A stretch of 64,000 nt of DNA from positions 5,862,141-5,926,140 of the forward strand of contig OU696581.1 of assembly GCA_916048095.2 (NCBI GenBank). The letters run 5' to 3'. The number at the start of each line of letters is the position of its first letter. Position 1 is the first letter of the stretch. A model generated the notes under the pieces. That model was given only the letters and a program-made list of their open reading frames with translations, did not search any database and was not told where the DNA came from. Below are positions 61,216 to 64,000 of the stretch, in pieces. Both the position numbers and the translations under genes were made by a program. The stretch comes from Sacculina carcini (Eukaryota > Arthropoda > Thecostraca > Sacculinidae).

Positions 61216-62361
61216 TCATTGGTCACATGACGAACGCAGTGGAGATACGGAAACGGACTGATCAACGCTACATTGCTCAGCTAACAGCGTCCGACTACGC
61301 AGGGCGTTTCGGACAGCGACGAGTGAGGGACACTGGGGCGAGAACGATGAGTGATCATGAGGACGATTAGACTGACGACAGTTGACACAGCACACTGAGG
61401 ACTTATCTGGACAATCCTTTGACAGATGAGACCCCGCGCAAATGCCACAACACGTATGATTTCTTGGGGAGCAGCGGGATGACGTGTGTCCAAGACGAGC
61501 ACAGCGGTGACATCGTGCCACCCAGAAGCGGTCATACACAGGGCATGACGTCAGATCGACGAATAGACGATCACCAGCCCTCTTGATGGACTGGCGGACC
61601 GCCGGCGACACTGATAGAACTCCGAGACCAGCACCAGCGCGCGTCTTTGAAATGAAGAGTACCTTTAAGTCCGCTGGCGAGGCATCAGCTAAAACCGAAT
61701 TTTTCAGCCGAATAGATGTTGCAAGACTCTCCGGCGTCGAGTCAAGTGGGATATTGACCACTGTGACTTTCGGCTGCAGCATAGGAGCAGGGATAGCGAC
61801 CTTCACGTCATGCATGTTATTGCGAACAGATGCAGCCACCCGGTCCACCTGTTCCTGAGAGCCACACTTGAGCACGATTTTGTTGTCAGAAGATCTTGCT
61901 GCGAGAATAGGCTCAGTCTTCAGGACCGATCTGAGCTCGTCCTGGTGAATTTTGTGTTCGCCGGCACGCACGACTACGGTATACGATCGTTTCACGGGTG
62001 CGTTGGTGCGGTGTGGGGCGAGACACTCTGTTACGCTGGCTGGTTTACCGCAGGTGTGTAGACCGATGGTCGTTTCCATGGTCGTCACTGACGTCTTTAT
62101 GTCAGTGAGCTGGCTGCATATTTCCGACAATTTCGCCGCTGGAGGAGACTGCTTAAATGAGCAAAACTCATTCTTGCAAATTGGGCAGATCCAGAACAAG
62201 CGATGCTTTTTAATTGCATCCAATGCAGGGGTGGATAGAGCAGCGCAAGATGCGTGGAACGACTCACTACAACCGTGGCACTGTATATACGCCCCTGATT
62301 TGAGCGAGTCACCACAGTGACAAACACGGTCGGCAGAGGGAGGAGTAGCAGCAGAGGGCAT
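61216..62361 (-). CDS. LINE P2 ORF1: PHD finger and zinc-knuckle protein
   Basis: 381 residues from the ATG at 62359-62361, with the same PHD finger (CHCGDSL, CHGCSESFHASC, WICPIC) and the same three C-terminal knuckles as P1 ORF1. Only a few substitutions, and no stop. The TGA is three bases upstream of the ORF2 ATG as in P1. Confidence 0.92.
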   Translation of the reverse strand: MPSAATPPSADRVCHCGDSLKSGAYIQCHGCSESFHASCAALSTPALDAIKKHRLFWICPICKNEFCSFKQSPPAAKLSEICSQLTDIKTSVTTMETTIGLHTCGKPASVTECLAPHRTNAPVKRSYTVVVRAGEHKIHQDELRSVLKTEPILAARSSDNKIVLKCGSQEQVDRVAASVRNNMHDVKVAIPAPMLQPKVTVVNIPLDSTPESLATSIRLKNSVLADASPADLKVLFISKTRAGAGLGVLSVSPAVRQSIKRAGDRLFVDLTSCPVYDRFWVARCHRCARLGHTSSRCSPRNHTCCGICAGSHLSKDCPDKSSVCCVNCRQSNRPHDHSSFSPQCPSLVAVRNALRSRTLLAEQCSVDQSVSVSPLRSSCDQ

Positions 62362-62471
62362 GGCTAATCCCTTGTCCGAACAGGGGAAGCGCACACAAGA
62401 TCAACACAAAGATAAGAGAACCCACGAAAACACAACCACACACGGCGACGATTGAAACACTCCGGGCACAT

Positions 62472-63424
62472 GAAATTATACAGTGGCAACACACTTTCAC
62501 ACACATTCACACTCGCAGAACATTCATGCACCTTAAGCATACAGTAGAACTCACATACGCATCATTCATACACTCACTCAATCAGACAAGGTGCATCATT
62601 CATCCATTCAACACATTCAAAAGCATGAGACACTCACAACAAACGACGACAAATGGCGCGAAAGTACGCCGGAACATCCTGAAAGACATTCGCATCAATA
62701 AACTCAAGTAATAAACATACGTGAGTTCACACAAAGGAGTTTCTCACATATCACACGACCAGGACATAATTATAATGATAACAGCGGAAAAGGACAGAAT
62801 GTGAGATCACAAGTAGAATACAATATCACAGTGCGCCACCACGAGCGAAGTGAGCAGGTGAGGACGCACACGTCGGACCACAGGAAAAATGACCGATCCT
62901 GCAGTACAAAGAGAATCTGAAAATAACTAAACAAAGTCACAAACAGATCAGTACGCATATTACACAGTCACACAATATCAGACATACACACAGGGACACG
63001 TGCACACACAAATAGCACGCAGGCACTCACCAATCAAATTCAAGCATACAAAAAATCAATCATACGTAGATATGCAATCATATCACAACAAGCACACATG
63101 CACAAAACTCACACACCCACATCCACATATCAAGGAATGCACCCATACAAATCATTCATTCAGCAATCATTGAAAAATTGGCCCATGTACCGCACAAAAA
63201 GTCCAACACAAGCCTGGAATCATGGAAACAAGGACAATATGGAAACACACACATATAGGAGATGTATACATAGGACACTGATCACTCAAATGAAAAGGAA
63301 CGGGAGCGCCCAATGAAAGCAAGGACGCTAAACGTCTTGAGACGTCTAAACCCTACAATTAAATAAACGATAACAGTAAGAAAAACACACAAGAAAATAT
63401 GTCAGCCGGCACACTAGTTGCCCG
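62472..63424. other. Long interval without a supported gene
   Basis: CA-rich, AT-moderate sequence. A possible LTR start of the last element lies near 63415 (minus strand TGTGCCGGC). Short open frames at 62526, 62770 and 63098 show no motif. Confidence 0.4.
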
Positions 63425-64000
63425 CTAGAAATAGAAAAAATCTGGTTGTTGTTTAAACGTGACGGCGCGGTCCGCTCTGGTACGAACAGCTCTTGGCGCC
63501 GAGGTGCGCGGAGCGGGTACCGGTGCGGGTCGAGACTGGGGTGGTGCTCGCCTGGCAGCCGGCATTGGCGACCGTGGAACAGGTGCTGACGACAGCGGCT
63601 GCGGACTCTTGACGAACGCCGGCTTTAGACGGTCAATAGAGATTGTTTCGGTAGTGCCGGTAGGTAACTCGATTCGGAACACCTTCGGCGATCTGGATAT
63701 GACACGGAAAGGACCGCGATACGGTGCCTCCAGTGGTTGGCGGACTCGGTCCACGCGCACCCACACCTGATCGCAAGTCATCAAACGCGGCGGCACGTAG
63801 GTCGACGGTGTACAATGAGCCGTGCCGGCCGACATGCTGTGGAAGTCTACTTCCTGCATCCTTCGGGTCAGATCCATCACGAACTCGTGCTGCGCCTTGA
63901 TCGAGACGGTATCGCCCGTCGGAACTCGTGGACACAGCAGGTAGCCCCCAGTGACTGCTGTAAACGGAGAGATGCCGAATTCGGTGGGCAGCAGTCGGAC
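63425..64000 (-). pseudogene. Gypsy integrase C-terminal part, running off the window
   Basis: Continuous with the window edge (LLPTEFGISPFTAVTGGY, LCPRVPTGDTVSIKAQHEF, then MQEVDFHSMSAGTAHCTPS and LMTCDQVWVRVDRV). Followed by the GPFRVISRSPKVFRIELPTG barrel and a proline/arginine-rich tail ending VTFKQQPDFFYF and TAG. Same family as G4 (TMSSGTSHCTP, SPKVFVIALPAG, VTFKKQPDYHNF), but here the frame is open. The catalytic core lies beyond the window, so integrity of the whole gene is unknown; no break is seen in the visible part. Confidence 0.85.

Larger units (their letters stand above)
58089..62466 (-). mobile_element. Full-length CR1/L2-group LINE, copy P2
   Basis: Inverted copy of P1 with (CAA)n at its 3' tail. 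A possible 5-bp duplication CACAT (58084-58088 and 62467-62471). It matches P1 over almost the whole length, with scattered substitutions and one 10-base insertion in ORF2. Confidence 0.9.

Overview
The window is repeat-dominated DNA from a metazoan, most likely an invertebrate. The evidence is the mix of BEL/Pao and Gypsy LTR retrotransposons, CR1/Jockey-group LINEs, hAT, Tc1/mariner and pogo-like DNA transposons, long (TA)n and CA/GT microsatellites, and one short island with consensus splice sites. I cannot name the phylum. No complete host gene was found. The only host-like coding sequence is a 76-base minus-strand exon candidate (8389-8464) for a coiled-coil protein, so much of the window may be intronic or intergenic.

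Layout. 1-1390 is AT-rich non-coding. 1391-4520 holds a dead DDE transposase and a LINE remnant split by a hAT element (2486-3673, perfect 8-bp duplication). 4689-7487 is a decayed LTR element with reiterated LTR-end/primer-site units. 7500-12822 holds a hairpin repeat, the exon candidate, (TA)n tracts, a pogo-like MITE, an intact Tc1/mariner (DD41D-type) element at 9802-11192 inside a (TA)n tract, and a pogo-like wreck. 14045-28602 is one LINE (H) split by three insertions: an intact two-ORF CR1-like LINE (14699-19088), a full-length frameshifted Gypsy (19157-23628), and a truncated LINE (24651-27355) that itself carries a gag-only LTR element (24924-27258). 29007-35470 is a ZMYM-type hAT remnant hosting a young gag-pol LTR element (29530-34080). 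35909-50133 is a chain of Gypsy remnants. One of them (37177-43440) is split by an intact unassigned DNA transposon (38593-41127) and a hAT MITE (41475-42105), and is followed by a palindromic LTR cluster (43441-43760). 50134-55262 is a BEL/Pao element with a large in-frame internal deletion. 55268-64000 holds a LINE fragment, a candidate solo LTR, a small TRIM-like LTR element (56803-58040), a second CR1-like copy in inverted orientation (58089-62466), and the 3' part of a Gypsy pol running off the window.

How it fits together. Insertion order can be read from target-site duplications, because removing the inner elements rejoins the outer reading frames. The apparently youngest or most intact elements are the DD41D transposon, CR1-like copy 1, the 29530-34080 LTR element and the 38593-41127 transposon. 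The clearest points for follow-up are a 12-base sequence abutting two unrelated 5' LTRs that complements the 5' end of a tRNA-Ile-like sequence, the gag-only element whose stop codon lies in its 3' LTR, two deletion derivatives with junctions at apparent microhomology, and the unassigned transposase family.
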